Source of the DNA: Flavobacteriaceae bacterium PS02338
GTDB taxonomy: Bacteria > Bacteroidota > Bacteroidia > Sphingobacteriales > Sphingobacteriaceae
Length of the DNA stretch: 64,000 nt
NCBI GenBank assembly: GCA_029959615.1
Contig: JASCOD010000009.1
Span: forward strand, 62,001-126,000
Direction of reading: 5' to 3'
Shown: positions 1 to 8,130 of the stretch, piece by piece
Numbering within the stretch: the first letter of the stretch is position 1
Layout of the letters: each line of letters begins with the position of its first letter
Translations under genes and position numbers: made by a program
The notes under the pieces: model-generated
Told to the model about the DNA's origin: nothing
Database searches by the model: none
Seen by the model: only the letters and a program-made list of their open reading frames with translations

Positions 1-129
1 GATCACATGATCTTGAGGAAGATGAGCAAATAATTGGGCAAATTCCAATTCTGCCTCTCGAAAGTATGGCTCATTTTCCCATAAAGTATCGTCAGCATCG
101 AAGGCAATGGTTTTGATTTGGTTCTTCAT
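1..129 (-). CDS. HAD-family hydrolase, N-terminal part (cut by window edge)
   Basis: The first 43 codons of a minus-strand gene are visible, and the reading frame stays open to base 1. The protein starts MKNQIKTIAFDADDTLWENE. This contains HAD motif I (DxDxT, here DADDT), where the first Asp is the phosphoaspartate nucleophile of the haloacid dehalogenase superfamily. Such proteins are usually small-molecule phosphatases of about 200-230 residues, so most of the gene lies outside the window and the substrate cannot be told. It is divergent from the Crp/Fnr gene, with only about 70 bases between the two likely starts. Confidence 0.85.
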   Translation of the reverse strand, partial: MKNQIKTIAFDADDTLWENEPYFREAELEFAQLFAHLPQDHVI

Positions 130-141
130 CGTTTATCTTTG
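113..141 (+). promoter_or_regulatory. Predicted promoter of the Crp/Fnr gene
   Basis: TATCTTTG at 134-141 fits the Bacteroidota -7 consensus TAnnTTTG, and a TTG at 113-115 lies 18 bases upstream as a possible -33 box. Transcription would begin near 147-150. That leaves almost no leader for a GTG start at 156 but about 55 bases for ATG 204. Confidence 0.5.
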
Positions 142-180
142 TTAATGTTGCAAAGGTGAAAGAAATAGTTGCACAAAAAA

Positions 181-194
181 AGGACAAATGTCCT
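181..194. promoter_or_regulatory. Palindrome, possible Crp/Fnr autoregulatory site
   Basis: AGGACAAATGTCCT has 6-bp inverted arms (AGGACA/TGTCCT) around two bases. It lies between the predicted promoter and the ATG at 204. Crp/Fnr dimers bind palindromes of this general size, so repression or roadblock of its own gene is plausible. This is inference from position and symmetry. Confidence 0.4.
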
Positions 195-203
195 AAACGA
201 TTT

Positions 204-758
204 ATGCTAAGAACAAATACCGAATTTTTAACTTATATCGATGCGCTTTATCAAAGTAATCGACCGGAAGTAACCTTACAGAACTTTGAAAAAGATAGCT
301 TACTACTTCGTCAAGGGGAGAAGAGCCACCGTGTTTTTGTGATTAAGGAAGGAATTGCTAAGTGTTTCTTTTTGGAAGAAAATGGTAAGGATTATATCCT
401 TGAGTTTATGAGTAAAGGACAGATTTTAGGAGAGATTGAAATGATTAAGCAGATAGATTGCCTTTGCAACGTTGCAGCATTAACTTCTTTGCAGGTTTAT
501 GCTATTCCAGCTCCAGTCTTTAAACAGCTTTTGGCGAAAGATTTAATCCTAAATAAAATCTTGTTAGAAGAATTGGCCGAAAGAATCATCAACACCAGTA
601 GTCGAGCTTCCTTTCAGCAGTTGTATACGGTAGAACATGGTTTAGGCAAGCTTTTGGAGCTACAAGAAAAGCAAGGGATGGAAATCAGTAAGGAAGATAT
701 GGCCGCTTATTTAGGGATTACGTTGAGAAGCTTGAATAGGGCGTTGAAGGGTTTGTAG
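204..758 (+). CDS. Crp/Fnr-family transcriptional regulator
   Basis: The 184-residue product has an N-terminal cyclic-nucleotide-binding-like beta-roll (for example FEKDSLLLRQGEKSHRVFVI and GQILGEIEMI). A long dimer helix follows, and a C-terminal Crp-type helix-turn-helix (EDMAAYLGITLRSLNRAL) ends almost at the stop. No Fnr-type cysteine cluster is seen, so the effector is unknown. The frame is open back to GTG 156, but I prefer ATG 204. The promoter element at 134-141 and the palindrome at 181-194 then fall outside the coding region, and family homology begins about here. It is divergent from the HAD hydrolase and convergent with the HMG-CoA lyase gene. Confidence 0.85.
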   Translation: MLRTNTEFLTYIDALYQSNRPEVTLQNFEKDSLLLRQGEKSHRVFVIKEGIAKCFFLEENGKDYILEFMSKGQILGEIEMIKQIDCLCNVAALTSLQVYAIPAPVFKQLLAKDLILNKILLEELAERIINTSSRASFQQLYTVEHGLGKLLELQEKQGMEISKEDMAAYLGITLRSLNRALKGL

Positions 759-760
759 TA

Positions 761-1651
761 TTAATGAAAAATCTTTCCTGAAACCATCATGGCTTTCCCC
801 CATTTCTCCATATCCAGATTCAGTTGAACGCCTTCGGATGTTAAATAACTAATCACATCTTCTGTCGCAATGTTACCAGTCAAATCGTCTGCCGCCATTG
901 GACAACCACCGAAACCTTTTAAGGCACTGTCCATACGAGTGCATCCAGCAGCAAAAGCAGCTTCAATTTTCTCTAAACGTTGCTGAGGCGTACTGTGCAA
1001 ATGTAATCCGAATTCGATGTTTGGAAATTGCTGAACTAGGGGTGGGAGTATGTCTGTAATTTTTTCTGGAGTAGAAACGCCAACTGTATCAGCCACAGAA
1101 ATGATTTTTACTCCTTTTTGTGCTAATTCATTTGCCCAGTGACTAACAATATCAGTATTCCACTCGTCTCCATAGGGGTTGCCAAAGCCCATAGAAAGAT
1201 AAACTACAGCCTCTTTATTGTGCTTGTCGCACAAGTGGAGCATTTCTTCAACTGTGCTTAAAGATTCCACAATGCTTGAATTAGTATTACGTTGTTGGAA
1301 AGTCTCCGAAATAGAAAAAGGAAAGCCCAAATAAGTTATTTCAGAATGTTTCACTGCATTTTCTACTCCTTTCAGGTTCGCCACAATAGCTAACAACTTA
1401 GTGCTGCCAGCTAAATCTAAACCAGCTAAAACTTCTTCTGTATCCCGCATTTGGGGAATAGCTTTTGGAGATACAAAACTTCCAAAATCTAAGGTGTCAA
1501 AGCCAACTTGTAACAGCAGATTAAGGTATTCGATTTTTAGTGATGTTGGTACAAAGTCGTGTAAACCCTGCATTGCATCACGAGGGCATTCGATTAACTT
1601 AACTGTTGAAGAGTGTTGAGAACTATTAAAGCTTTCTGTTTTTGTAGTCAT
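761..1651 (-). CDS. mvaB: Hydroxymethylglutaryl-CoA lyase
   Basis: A 296-residue TIM-barrel lyase of the HMGL-like family. It cleaves 3-hydroxy-3-methylglutaryl-CoA to acetyl-CoA and acetoacetate, the last step of leucine breakdown. Visible active-site features are the Arg-Asp pair in ECPRDAMQG (R24, D25), the metal-binding histidines in GLHLHS (H217, H219) and the signature cysteine in GFGGCP (C250). The start overlaps the end of mgsA by 26 bases, which suggests translational coupling in an ndh-mgsA-mvaB operon. The first 17 residues look non-conserved, so the true start may be slightly later. Related aldolase-type lyases are possible, but the GGCP signature favours HMG-CoA lyase. Confidence 0.9.
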   Translation of the reverse strand: MTTKTESFNSSQHSSTVKLIECPRDAMQGLHDFVPTSLKIEYLNLLLQVGFDTLDFGSFVSPKAIPQMRDTEEVLAGLDLAGSTKLLAIVANLKGVENAVKHSEITYLGFPFSISETFQQRNTNSSIVESLSTVEEMLHLCDKHNKEAVVYLSMGFGNPYGDEWNTDIVSHWANELAQKGVKIISVADTVGVSTPEKITDILPPLVQQFPNIEFGLHLHSTPQQRLEKIEAAFAAGCTRMDSALKGFGGCPMAADDLTGNIATEDVISYLTSEGVQLNLDMEKWGKAMMVSGKIFH

Positions 1652-2075
1652 CGTAATCGGTTAATGCCGCTGTGTAGGTGCCTTTCATATACGGCGAAGA
1701 AATTAAGAAATCTGCAGTAGCCACGTCACAAGCCATCGGGATATTCCAAACAATGCCAACACGCAAAAGAGCCTTTACATCTGGATCATGTGGTTGCGCT
1801 TCCATTGGGTCCCAGAAGAAAATCAGTACATCAATTTCTGATTGTGCAATTAATGCACCTATTTGTTGGTCGCCACCTAACGGGCCGCTCAGCAATTTTT
1901 TTACAGGTAAACCGAGATTTTCTTCTAATAACCTGCCTGTAGTACCGGTAGCTAACAAATTATGCTGACTAAGTGCTTCTTTATTGGTAATTGCCCATCT
2001 AATTAAATCGTCTTTACGGTGGTCGTGTGCTACTAGTGCTATTGTTTTGTTGGCATTAAGTTGTTTCTGCGTCAT
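1626..2075 (-). CDS. mgsA: Methylglyoxal synthase
   Basis: A 149-residue cytoplasmic enzyme that converts dihydroxyacetone phosphate to methylglyoxal and phosphate, a bypass that relieves sugar-phosphate stress. The residues matching the E. coli active site are all present: H17, D69 in GPLGGDQQ, H96 and D99 in PHDPDV. The phosphate-binding GTTGRLL is at 44-50. Length is normal for the family (about 150). It overlaps ndh upstream by 20 bases and mvaB downstream by 26 bases, so the three are probably translated as a coupled unit. Allosteric control by phosphate is known for the family but not visible here. Confidence 0.95.
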   Translation of the reverse strand: MTQKQLNANKTIALVAHDHRKDDLIRWAITNKEALSQHNLLATGTTGRLLEENLGLPVKKLLSGPLGGDQQIGALIAQSEIDVLIFFWDPMEAQPHDPDVKALLRVGIVWNIPMACDVATADFLISSPYMKGTYTAALTDYDDYKNRKL

Positions 2076-3351
2076 TTGGTTTCTTATATTCTTTAGAAGG
2101 TTTAAATGGTCTGATAATTAATCTTGTACCTCTGTCGTAGCTAAAATAGCTCCAAACCCAGTTTACAAAAACCACCAGTTTGTTTCTAAAGCCTACTAAG
2201 GTCATTAAATGTACAAACATCCAGGTAAACCATGCAAATATTCCTTGAAATCTTATTTTATTGATGTCTACTACAGCTCTATTTCTACCTACAGTAGCCA
2301 TTGCTCCTTTGTCGAAATATTTAAATGGACTGGTAGGTTTATTTTCTATCAGGTTGATGAGGTTTTTAGCTAGTTGCTTACCTTGCTGTATTGCTGCGGG
2401 TGCAACACCAGGATGTCCATTTGGAGTTGCTTCGGTGATCATTGCCGCTACGTCGCCAATGGCAAAAACGTTTTGATAGCCATCTACCAAGTTGATTTCG
2501 TTTACTTTCAAACGATTTCCTCGCACTACCACTTCGGTATTTAATCCATCAAGAACTACACCTTTTACCCCTGCGCTCCAAATTACCGTTGCAGAGCCAA
2601 TATTTCTACCATCAATAAGGGAAAGGGTCTGACCATTGTAGCCTTGCACACGAGCTTCTGTATAAACAGTTACGCCAAGCTCTTCCAAAAACTGTCTAGC
2701 CTTTTGTTGCGCCTGTACAGACATTGCCCCTAGAAGCTCAGGAGAACCTTCAATAAGATAGATGTTAACTTTATCTAAATCTAGTTCAGGATAATCATTT
2801 TTAAGTACGTGTTTTTTTAATTCTGCGATAGCGCCAGCAGTTTCCACACCTGTTGGACCACCACCAACTACTACAAAGTTTAATAATTCACTTTCTCTTG
2901 CAGGGTCTTTGGCAATGATGGCGGCTTCCAGATTTTGCAATATCAAACTTCTTAAATTCAATGCTTCGGGAATAGATTTCATTGGCATTGCATTTTGCGA
3001 AATTTCTGTTTGTCCAAAATAATTACTGGTAGAACCTGTAGCAATTATTAAATAATCATAGTCGACATCACCAATGGTAGTTTCTAATTTGTTTTCCGTG
3101 GCAATAACTTTTTTAACTTCGGTAACTCGAAATTTTAGATTTTTTTGCCCTTTAAATATTTTACGGATTGGGAATGCGATTGAATCTGCTTCTAAACCAC
3201 CAGTAGCCACTTGATAGAGTAGGGGCTGAAAAGTATGATAGTTGTGTTTATCTAGGATAATGATTTCGACATTTTCTTTTTTGAGCTTTTTAGCTAATTC
3301 TATACCGCCAAAACCACCTCCAATAATTACAATTTTTTTTTTGTGTGCCAT
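2056..3351 (-). CDS. ndh: Type II NADH dehydrogenase (NDH-2)
   Basis: A 431-residue flavoprotein that oxidises NADH and passes electrons to quinone at the inner face of the membrane without pumping protons. It shows an FAD-binding GGGFGG (11-16), a second dinucleotide fold with GGGPTG (163-168) and the later FAD motif near VFAIGDVA. The hydrophobic, basic C-terminal region (IFAWFTWMFVHLMTLVGF) fits membrane attachment. The frame extends 52 codons upstream to 3507, but that extension is low-complexity and precedes the Rossmann fold, so ATG 3351 is chosen. First gene of the ndh-mgsA-mvaB operon. Confidence 0.92.
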   Translation of the reverse strand: MAHKKKIVIIGGGFGGIELAKKLKKENVEIIILDKHNYHTFQPLLYQVATGGLEADSIAFPIRKIFKGQKNLKFRVTEVKKVIATENKLETTIGDVDYDYLIIATGSTSNYFGQTEISQNAMPMKSIPEALNLRSLILQNLEAAIIAKDPARESELLNFVVVGGGPTGVETAGAIAELKKHVLKNDYPELDLDKVNIYLIEGSPELLGAMSVQAQQKARQFLEELGVTVYTEARVQGYNGQTLSLIDGRNIGSATVIWSAGVKGVVLDGLNTEVVVRGNRLKVNEINLVDGYQNVFAIGDVAAMITEATPNGHPGVAPAAIQQGKQLAKNLINLIENKPTSPFKYFDKGAMATVGRNRAVVDINKIRFQGIFAWFTWMFVHLMTLVGFRNKLVVFVNWVWSYFSYDRGTRLIIRPFKPSKEYKKPNDAETT

Positions 3352-3550
3352 ACTAACTTGAGTTGAAAGTAAAAGGTTAAAAATCATTATACTAACCCTC
3401 CTAAGCAACAGGTAAAATGCTATTTGGTTTTCGGTAAATATAGGAATTATATAGTTTGTTGGTTGTTTTGTTAACTGGTTGTTTGGATTGTTAAATTGGC
3501 TTGACAAATGGTTTGTTTTGGAAATTTATTTGACGTTCAAAATTATCTTG

Positions 3551-3935
3551 GTCGTCATCCCCAACTCGATTGGGTATCGTAATGCAAGTAAAAGGTTTAA
3601 TTTTTTCTTCTAACGCTTTACGATTCCTGTTTTCACGGGAATGATACATGTATTAGCAGTTAAGGTTTGAAGAACTTAATAGTGTGCACAACACTTGCTT
3701 AAACCCTCTCTGCCTTCGGCATCTCTTCCTAAAAGGGAGAGAAAAGCCTAGTGCAGGTTAAGTAAAAACCTTCTCTCCCGATAAATAGGGGTCTTTCCCT
3801 TAGATGGAGAGAATTAGTGCTTGGGAAATGGAAGTCGTTTTAATCTACGTTATATTTTAGCACGAACTGCATTCCCTCTCATTTTCAAGAAGGAATCGTT
3901 GCGTTTTTAGGAAGGGTGAGGTAGAGGTTTAAAAT
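3551..3935. repeat. Interspersed-repeat-derived intergenic DNA upstream of ndh
   Basis: The gap between ndh and secDF holds no convincing gene. It contains a GTCATCCC...GGGAATGATAC inverted module (about 3555-3650) and several copies of a pyrimidine-rich theme such as CTCTCTGCCTTCGGCATCTC, CTTCTCTCCC and TCCCTTAGATGGAGAGA. These look like degraded copies of dispersed chromosomal repeats rather than regulatory elements. Confidence 0.55.
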
Positions 3936-3949
3936 AACTTCCTTAAAAC

Positions 3950-3979
3950 AAAAAAGGATCCCGATTTTATCGGGACCCC
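3950..3979 (-). terminator. Rho-independent terminator of secDF
   Basis: On the minus strand a stem GGTCCCGAT/ATCGGGATCC (one bulge, AAA loop) is followed by TTTTTTGTTTT, 27 bases after the secDF stop codon. Confidence 0.8.
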
Positions 3980-4005
3980 TTGATTTATAATTTGGTTTAG
4001 TAATT

Positions 4006-6969
4006 CTATTTAACTGCTTTCTCGTCTTTCGATAAGTCGATTACGATTGGCGTAGAGATACATAATGATGAGTATGTACCAATGATACGTCCAATTAATA
4101 AAGCAAAGATGAAACCACGGATACTATCGCCACCGAAAATGAAGATCACGATCAATACGAAGAATACCGATAATGAAGTTAGGATGGTACGACTTAAGGT
4201 ACTGTTCAACGCAAAGTTGATCAGTTTGTTACGCTCTTCACCATACATATCGTCTTTACCAGACTCGGCTAAACGCTCACGGATACGGTCAAATACGATT
4301 ACCGTTTCTGTCATGGTATAACCCATTACCGTTAAGATCGCCGCAATAAAATCTTGACCAATCTCTAGTGGGAAAGGCAATACGCCATCTAGAATCGTAT
4401 AGAATGATAGTACCAATAATACGTCGTGGAATAATGCGATTACCGCACCTAAACCATATTGCCATTTTTTGAAACGCACTAAGATGTAGATAAACATCAC
4501 GATACAAGAGAACAATACAGCTCCATAAGCACTATAGATAATATCACTAGCAATTGTAGGCGTTACTTTTTGAGAACTTTCTATAGTGTATTTAGCACCT
4601 AAACCATCTAAACCTTTACGTAATGCAGTTTCAACAATTTTATCCGCATTAGGATCTTGATCTGTAATGTGGTAAGGGGTGGTGATTTTTAACGAATTAT
4701 CAGTTCCGATAGTTTTTACTAAAGCTTCTTCGCCTTCGAAATTAGTAGATAAAGTTTTAGCAACTTCTTCGGTGTTCAATTGCTTGTCGAACTTCACCAT
4801 GTAAGTTCTACCGCCTTTAAAGTCAACACCTAAGTGTAAGCCGTCATTTTTAACATAGAATATAGCACCTAAAACAATAATTACTGCCGAGATGATATAA
4901 TATAACTTTCTACGTCCAACAAAGTTGAAGGCTAAGTTCTTGAAAGCATTTCTAGTTACACTGTTATCGAAAGTGATGGTTGATTTTTTCGCCATCATTG
5001 ATTCGAAAATCAAACGAGAGATCAATACAGCTGCAAATAATGAAGTAACGATACCCACGCATAAGGTAGTCGCGAAACCTTGTACTGGACCAGAACCGAA
5101 AACAAATAAGATTACACCTAAGATGAATACAGTAATGTTTGAGTCTAGGATAGACGACATAGCATGTTTGAAGCCTTCTCTAATGGCAACATTGGTTGAT
5201 TTGCCCAAAGCAAGCTCTTCACGAACACGTTCGAAAATTAGAATGTTAGCATCTACCGATAAACCAATGGTTAATACGATACCTGCGATACCAGGAAGTG
5301 TTAATACCGCACCAAAGGCAGCTAAAACGCCCATGATGAAGAATACGTTGATTAACAATGCGATGTTGGCAACCCAACCTGCTTTGTTGTAATATAATGC
5401 CATGAAGGCAAGAATTACTACGAAAGCCAATACAAAAGAGATTAAACCGCTATCGATAGCTTGTTGACCTAATGACGGACCAACTACGAAATCTGAAACG
5501 ATTTTAGCAGGAGCAGGTAACTTGCCAGCTTTCAATACGTTAGCTAAATCTTTAGTATCTTCTTTAGTGAAGCTTCCAGTGATTGAAGAAACACCATTAG
5601 GAATTTCGTTTTGTACAGTAGGAGCAGAGTAAACTGTGTTGTCTAATACAATAGCAATTGCTTTTTTGTTGTTAGGATCAGCAGCAGCTTCTGCGGTCAT
5701 TTTTTTCCATTTTGCAGCACCTTCGCTGGTCATGAACATCGTTACATCAGGATTGTTGTTTTGATCGTAACCGTCACGTGCGTTAGCTACAGCATCACCA
5801 CTTAAATCAGGGCGACCATCTAACGAAGTAGCTTTAATAGCATAAAGTTCGAATGCTTTAGTACCAGTTCTAGGCTTTAATCCCCACATAAATTTCAATG
5901 TAGTAGGAATTAAAGATTTGATTTCTGATCTAGCTAACATTGCGTTAACCTTTGCAGTATCTTTTTGTAAAGCATAACCTACTACAGCACCTGGCATTAA
6001 TTGCGGTTGACCGTTTTCGCCTTGGTAAATAGGTAATTGTAATATAGTATTGATTAAAGGGCTTGTTTTAGCTAATTCTGCTGCTTTAGCAGTCGCACTA
6101 GTGTCTTTAACAGCAGGAGTAGTAGCTCCCTTAGTTAAGCCTGCTAGTTTACCACCTTTAGCCGTGGTATCAGCAGCTGTAGTAGTAAGAGCTGTATCTT
6201 TTACAGTTACGGCTAATGTTTTATTGATGTTCTCTAAGATTGGATAAACTTCTTGAGATTGATATACTTGCCAAAATTGTAATTCAGCAGAACCTTGTAA
6301 TAATTTACGAACACGCTCTTTGTCTTGAATACCTGGCATCTCAATAAAGATTCTGTTAGAACCTTCTTGTTTCTGCATGTTAGGGCTAACTACACCGAAA
6401 CCATCAATACGACTACGTAAGATGATGAATGAACGATCGATAGCGCTATTAGCCTCCTTGCTTAAGTAAGATCTAACTTCCGAATTGCTAGCGTTAGCTT
6501 TCAATTGTGCCGAGTTATCTTGGTTAGCGAAGAAATCTGCTAATTTTCCATTAGGAACTAATTTCTCATATTCACTTACAAACAGTGCGATGAAATCTTT
6601 TCCACCTGCATTCATTTGAGTTTGAGCGTTTGCTAAAGCTCTGTTGAAATTGTCATCAGAAGTGTTGGCAGCTAACGATTTAGTCAACTCAGCTAAAGAA
6701 ATTTCCATGGTAACGTTCATACCACCTTTAAGGTCGAGACCTAAGTTGATTTCTTTGCTTTTTACTTGCTGATAGGTAAGGCCCAATACTGGATATACCT
6801 TTTCGGTAGCCATTGAGTCTAAGTATGCTTTCTCTTTTGCTTCATCGCCTTTTGCAAATTCCTTAGCCTTTTTCTCTACGTTGTAAGTAATGATGTTGAA
6901 AGAAAGTGAATACAGACAGACAATACCCAAAAGTATCGCCATAAATTTAATAAAACCTTTACCTTGCAT
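4006..6969 (-). CDS. secDF: Protein translocase subunit SecDF (fused)
   Basis: A 987-residue inner-membrane protein that uses the proton gradient to help the Sec translocon release exported proteins. SecD and SecF are fused, as is usual in Bacteroidota. The first membrane helix is near residues 7-28 and the SecD D1 motif GLDLKGGM is at 77-84. A large periplasmic region (about 100-510) includes an Ala/Thr/Lys-rich low-complexity insert near 250-310. The SecD membrane block contains GLSVDANILIFERVREE. SecF begins around 690 with GVDFKGGRTYMV and has its own VFDRIRE loop. It is transcribed alone and ends in a clear terminator. Confidence 0.97.
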   Translation of the reverse strand: MQGKGFIKFMAILLGIVCLYSLSFNIITYNVEKKAKEFAKGDEAKEKAYLDSMATEKVYPVLGLTYQQVKSKEINLGLDLKGGMNVTMEISLAELTKSLAANTSDDNFNRALANAQTQMNAGGKDFIALFVSEYEKLVPNGKLADFFANQDNSAQLKANASNSEVRSYLSKEANSAIDRSFIILRSRIDGFGVVSPNMQKQEGSNRIFIEMPGIQDKERVRKLLQGSAELQFWQVYQSQEVYPILENINKTLAVTVKDTALTTTAADTTAKGGKLAGLTKGATTPAVKDTSATAKAAELAKTSPLINTILQLPIYQGENGQPQLMPGAVVGYALQKDTAKVNAMLARSEIKSLIPTTLKFMWGLKPRTGTKAFELYAIKATSLDGRPDLSGDAVANARDGYDQNNNPDVTMFMTSEGAAKWKKMTAEAAADPNNKKAIAIVLDNTVYSAPTVQNEIPNGVSSITGSFTKEDTKDLANVLKAGKLPAPAKIVSDFVVGPSLGQQAIDSGLISFVLAFVVILAFMALYYNKAGWVANIALLINVFFIMGVLAAFGAVLTLPGIAGIVLTIGLSVDANILIFERVREELALGKSTNVAIREGFKHAMSSILDSNITVFILGVILFVFGSGPVQGFATTLCVGIVTSLFAAVLISRLIFESMMAKKSTITFDNSVTRNAFKNLAFNFVGRRKLYYIISAVIIVLGAIFYVKNDGLHLGVDFKGGRTYMVKFDKQLNTEEVAKTLSTNFEGEEALVKTIGTDNSLKITTPYHITDQDPNADKIVETALRKGLDGLGAKYTIESSQKVTPTIASDIIYSAYGAVLFSCIVMFIYILVRFKKWQYGLGAVIALFHDVLLVLSFYTILDGVLPFPLEIGQDFIAAILTVMGYTMTETVIVFDRIRERLAESGKDDMYGEERNKLINFALNSTLSRTILTSLSVFFVLIVIFIFGGDSIRGFIFALLIGRIIGTYSSLCISTPIVIDLSKDEKAVK

Positions 6970-7154
6970 TGTTTGTTTATTCTATTTTATGTAATATGCT
7001 GTTTTTTAACAAGTCGGCAAATCTAATTATTTTTTTAAATAATAGAACTGCTAAATGTAATTTTATTGGGATAAGAAATTTATTAAGCAATAGATTCACA
7101 AATGATTTTAATTGTTTTTGAAGTATTAATCTGTGTATCTGTAGCTAGTAAAGC

Positions 7155-7643
7155 TTAACGCCGTTCTAAAGTAGAGAAAGTATAAGCGAATTGGTTCTTT
7201 TCGTCGGGTGAATGATCTTCTTTCCAAACCTCCTTCCATATTTCGTTATCTAGTTCTGGAAAAAAAACATCCGCTTCAAATTCTTGATGTACACGAGTAA
7301 GTTCAATTTTATGCACTAACGGTAATGCTTGTCTGTAGATTTCAGCACCACCAATCACAAAAACCTCATTTTCATCTTTACAAAGTGCCAATGCTTCGTC
7401 TAACGAGTTAACCACTTCAATACCTTCTAATTTTAAGTCTGTTTGACGGGTTACAACGATGTTTCTTCTGTTAGGTAACGGCTTACCAATAGAATCGTAG
7501 GTTTTGCGCCCCATAATAATGGTATGCCCAGAGGTGATGGTTTTGAAGTGTTTTAAGTCGGCAGGTAAGTGCCAAAGTAATTGGTTGTCTTTGCCAATAG
7601 CATTATTTTCTGATATGGCTACAACTATGGTTGTTTGGTTCAT
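7155..7643 (-). CDS. folA: Dihydrofolate reductase
   Basis: A 162-residue enzyme that reduces dihydrofolate to tetrahydrofolate with NADPH, regenerating the folate oxidised by thymidylate synthase. The N-terminal IGKDNQLLWHLPADLKHFK contains the substrate-binding acidic residue (D29) and W24; the NADPH-binding IMGRKTYDSIG follows. The length is typical. It is the last gene of a thyA-(four-helix bundle)-folA unit. Its ATG lies within an 8-base repeat (ATGAACTA units) that can pair with a matching arm just after thyA, so the start codon may be hidden in an mRNA stem. Confidence 0.95.
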   Translation of the reverse strand: MNQTTIVVAISENNAIGKDNQLLWHLPADLKHFKTITSGHTIIMGRKTYDSIGKPLPNRRNIVVTRQTDLKLEGIEVVNSLDEALALCKDENEVFVIGGAEIYRQALPLVHKIELTRVHQEFEADVFFPELDNEIWKEVWKEDHSPDEKNQFAYTFSTLERR

Positions 7644-7664
7644 TAGTTCATTAGTTCATTAGTT
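7638..7664 (-). repeat. 3' arm of the hairpin around the four-helix-bundle gene (thyA/folA locus)
   Basis: Tandem 8-base ATGAACTA units on the minus strand, continuing to about 7674. The 27 bases are complementary at 24 positions, plus one G-U pair, to the arm at 8097-8123. The folA start codon (7641-7643) and its upstream region lie inside the arm. Confidence 0.8.
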
Positions 7665-7671
7665 CATTAGT

Positions 7672-8058
7672 TCATTTTCGCTGTGTCGTACTAGCTTCTT
7701 GTTTTCCAATGAATTTGATATAACTATTTAATTTGATATGTACTATTTCTAGTTTCTTTAATAAATTATTGTATTGTTCTTCTGTAATTAAATTTCGTTG
7801 CTTGGATTTTCTTAGAAAAGATTTTACTTCCAAGATAGAACCTCGGCTATAGTAACAGAAATTCTTATTCTCCTTAAAATGAAACCTCCCATATCCTTCA
7901 GCAATATTTGCGCTGATGGAATCGGCAGCTCTACAAATTTGTTTTCCCATGGTATCTTTTGCAAAGAAATCCCAAGTTAAAACAAGATTCCATATTTCAT
8001 CTGAGATTTCTTCAGAAAGAATATAGACGTCTAGTTCTTCAATTCTATTATGACTCAT
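7672..8058 (-). CDS. Four-helix-bundle protein (23S rRNA IVS-type, TIGR02436-like)
   Basis: A 128-residue, mostly helical protein with the family signature ICRAADSISANIAEGYGR. Relatives are the ORFs found inside intervening sequences of 23S rRNA (for example in Leptospira and Coxiella); the fold is a pentameric four-helix bundle related to the Avd protein of diversity-generating retroelements. No catalytic residues are apparent and the function is unknown. The gene separates thyA from folA, normally adjacent. It is bracketed by complementary repeat arms (8097-8123 and 7638-7664), so the ORF would sit in the loop of a long mRNA hairpin. A second copy of the family is at 35378-35734. Confidence 0.88.
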   Translation of the reverse strand: MSHNRIEELDVYILSEEISDEIWNLVLTWDFFAKDTMGKQICRAADSISANIAEGYGRFHFKENKNFCYYSRGSILEVKSFLRKSKQRNLITEEQYNNLLKKLEIVHIKLNSYIKFIGKQEASTTQRK

Positions 8059-8096
8059 AAAGTTAGGTAGTTGATTTAACTAAGCTATAGAAAATC

Positions 8097-8123
8097 AACT
8101 AATGAACCAATGAGCAAATGAAC
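8097..8123 (-). repeat. 5' arm of the hairpin around the four-helix-bundle gene (thyA/folA locus)
   Basis: On the plus strand this is a row of AATGAAC-type units starting 8 bases from the thyA stop codon. On the transcribed strand it pairs with 7638-7664, enclosing the whole four-helix-bundle ORF in a loop of about 430 bases. Confidence 0.8.
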
Positions 8124-8130
8124 TATTTAT

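Noticed and set aside
3352..3507. 52-codon N-terminal extension of ndh
   Set aside because: Low-complexity and upstream of the FAD fold; ATG 3351 directly precedes the conserved N-terminus.
7672..8058. Ribosomal protein S23 or an actual 23S rRNA intervening sequence
   Set aside because: The family is sometimes called S23, but no rRNA sequence is nearby; the gene lies between protein-coding genes.
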